DNA of 33,825 nt from Lacrimispora amygdalina (lineage in GTDB: Bacteria > Bacillota > Clostridia > Lachnospirales > Lachnospiraceae): the NCBI RefSeq assembly GCF_003432035.1, contig NZ_QOHO01000104.1, positions 1-33,825 on the forward strand, in the 5' to 3' direction. Made by a program: the position numbers and the translations under genes. The notes beneath the pieces were generated by a model that saw only the letters and a program-made list of their open reading frames with translations, had not been told where the DNA came from and made no database searches. This document shows, one piece after another, positions 32,701-33,825 of the stretch. The first letter of the stretch is position 1. The number at the start of each line of letters is the position of its first letter.

Positions 32701-33553
32701 TTTCCAGTCCAAAATTGATTTCGCTGCTCATAATCTGTTCCTGGTATTCCATAATGCGGTTTGCAATATTGGACTGTGCCATAAGAAATTTATCCCGGTC
32801 AAACTCATAGGGACTTTCATCAAATGCTGCCCTGCTTACCTGCTGCAGCTTTTCCTGTTCCGCAATCATATCTGTTATCTTTTGATACAGCAGCTTTAAT
32901 TTCTTCACCTTGGCCTTCCGTTCGTTAACCTGCTGCCGCATCATCTTATGAGTGTCAGAACCTAAGCCTCCATCAATGGTAACCGGTGTGTTATCCAGCT
33001 GTCTGGCTACCTGGTTTGCACTTAGCAAATCAATCAGCCGCATAATTCCTTCCGTAGCCGGTATGGAAGCCACCTGCATTTTAAAAGATACTCTTGGCAG
33101 AAAATCACTGTCACGCTGTTCCGGTGAGCAGATTCGGGCATTGATGTTGCATTTTCCTTCATTTTCATTTACAACACTGATTTCTGCGGAAAATCCAATT
33201 TCTGCTTTCTCCACATTTAAATTTGTAACCGGAATAATTGACATAAGCGGTACCTGAAGCTGAAGCTTGTCCACACTGCATCCTTCTTCTGCTTCCGGCC
33301 TGATTTGATCATAGGCGAGATTAATACAGTCCAGATGGATAATTTCCTCCTGACCGCTCTGTCTGATGGTCGCCATACCCTTAATTGCTTCCACCACATG
33401 AGTCTTCAACTGTTCATTCGACTTTGCCAGTGCATGAAGCGGCGCATATACAAGATCATTCAGGGATATGAAATCGCTGTCCCTGTATCCTCTTTTTCCC
33501 TTACCCTCTGCTGGCGGTGACGTTTTCGTCTTCGAGCCTGCTTCCTCAGCCAT
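32687..33553 (-). CDS. Diverged DUF2589-like protein
   Basis: A 288-residue paralogue of the protein at 31267. A basic, low-complexity N-terminus (1-25) is followed by the same landmarks: DLVYAPLHALAKS (33-45), VPLMSIIPVTNLNVEKAEI (101-119), FSAEI, and IPATEGIMRLIDLLSANQ (164-181). Residues 205-275 are helical and charged, a shorter coiled coil. No signal peptide or membrane helix. The ATG at 33553 has AAAGGAG 10 bases before it; the open frame to 33658 would start with TTG without a ribosome site. It is the first gene of the operon. Confidence 0.78.
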   Translation of the reverse strand: MAEEAGSKTKTSPPAEGKGKRGYRDSDFISLNDLVYAPLHALAKSNEQLKTHVVEAIKGMATIRQSGQEEIIHLDCINLAYDQIRPEAEEGCSVDKLQLQVPLMSIIPVTNLNVEKAEIGFSAEISVVNENEGKCNINARICSPEQRDSDFLPRVSFKMQVASIPATEGIMRLIDLLSANQVARQLDNTPVTIDGGLGSDTHKMMRQQVNERKAKVKKLKLLYQKITDMIAEQEKLQQVSRAAFDESPYEFDRDKFLMAQSNIANRIMEYQEQIMSSEINFGLENDYK

Positions 33554-33730
33554 GTTTTGCTTTCTCCTTTCTCGTACGACGGTTTTGATAGCTTTAAAAT
33601 ACCCTGTTTTATTTTCATTTTCAGCAGAATTGGATATAGAACGGATAAAGCGGGACAAAAAACCATTCTCTTTCCAGAACTCATTAAATTGGGTTTATAT
33701 CCCTTTTTCTGCGTCATATGTCTGGATTAA

Positions 33731-33759
33731 TTGAAATCTGTTTTCGTTCTTTTTATATT
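33731..33759 (+). promoter_or_regulatory. Sigma-A promoter of the divergent right-edge gene
   Basis: TTGAAA (33731-33736), 17 bases, TATATT (33754-33759), about 50 bases before the GTG start at 33811. Confidence 0.6.
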
Positions 33760-33786
33760 GAAAACAGAAAAACAAGCTTGTTTTCA
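33759..33786. repeat. Nested palindromes in the divergent intergenic region
   Basis: The 16-base perfect palindrome AAAACAAGCTTGTTTT is at 33769-33784, and TGAAAACA (33759-33766) also pairs with TGTTTTCA (33779-33786). They lie over and just past the start point of the plus-strand promoter, a fitting place for an operator. No clear minus-strand promoter for the DUF2589 operon was found in 33554-33810. Confidence 0.6.
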
Positions 33787-33810
33787 AAAATAAAATCAGG
33801 AGGTATTAGT

Positions 33811-33825
33811 GTGAAAGAAAGTAGA
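33811..33825 (+). CDS. Start of a plus-strand gene, cut by the window edge
   Basis: GTG at 33811 with AGGAGG (33798-33803) 7 bases upstream and a promoter at 33731-33759. Only the first five codons (start, K, E, S, R) are present. It is divergent from the DUF2589 operon. Function cannot be told. Confidence 0.6.

Noticed and set aside
24931-33553. Prophage or phage tail-like cluster, because of the phage-type lysin
   Set aside because: No capsid, tail, terminase, holin, integrase or phage regulator is present; the lysin is the only phage-like gene.
33600-33605. GGGTAT on the minus strand as a sigma-B/F-type -10 for the DUF2589 operon
   Set aside because: The expected GTTT-type -35 is not found 13-16 bases upstream, so the match is probably chance.
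33554-33658. N-terminal extension of the first DUF2589 protein
   Set aside because: It would begin with TTG without a ribosome site, whereas AAAGGAG lies before the ATG at 33553.

Overview
The window looks like chromosome of a low-GC Gram-positive clostridium, most likely a Lachnospiraceae member of the Lacrimispora / Clostridium clostridioforme type. The basis is strong AGGAGG-type ribosome sites, consensus sigma-A promoters, dense minus-strand operons, chemoreceptors with a PocR sensor, a BceAB/VncRS-like ABC and two-component set, and an arabinan operon with a lipoprotein binding protein. There is no rRNA or other taxonomic marker, so the placement is an inference. I saw no tRNA, CRISPR array, insertion sequence or integrase.

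Left part (1-12.4 kb): an MFS permease with a divergent AraC regulator; a three-gene GntR / ABC ATPase / ABC-2 permease operon behind a palindromic operator; a membrane chemoreceptor; a tocopherol-cyclase-like protein; an ECF vitamin-transporter S component whose stop codon overlaps that of a convergent lactate dehydrogenase; a soluble chemoreceptor; an XRE regulator overlapping a peptide deformylase gene; a VOC/glyoxalase-fold protein; and a PocR-type chemoreceptor.

Middle (12.4-24.5 kb): a minus-strand arabinan operon (intracellular GH43 arabinofuranosidase, sugar-binding lipoprotein, two permeases, exported GH43 endo-arabinanase, and an ArsR-type regulator with a large C-terminal domain). 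Long arabino-oligosaccharides would be cut outside, imported as short oligomers and trimmed inside; the transport ATPase must come from elsewhere. Next is a response regulator / histidine kinase / ABC ATPase / FtsX-permease set that resembles antimicrobial-peptide sensing and export modules.

Right part (24.5-33.8 kb): after a gene-poor stretch of about 440 bases comes the most unusual region, a tightly packed minus-strand run of nine genes. In transcription order it holds a DUF2589-like protein, a 91-aa orphan, a second DUF2589 protein, a 95-aa orphan, a STAS anti-sigma-antagonist, a GNAT protein, a membrane sensor carrying both a PP2C (SpoIIE) phosphatase and an RsbW-like kinase domain, an NTF2-like/LytTR regulator, and a two-headed peptidoglycan hydrolase (amidase plus GH24 lysozyme) with no signal peptide. 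Spacing and overlaps suggest one operon. A partner-switch circuit without a sigma factor, joined to proteins of unknown function and a lysin, is the best candidate here for an undescribed system. A divergent gene with a GTG start begins at the right edge.
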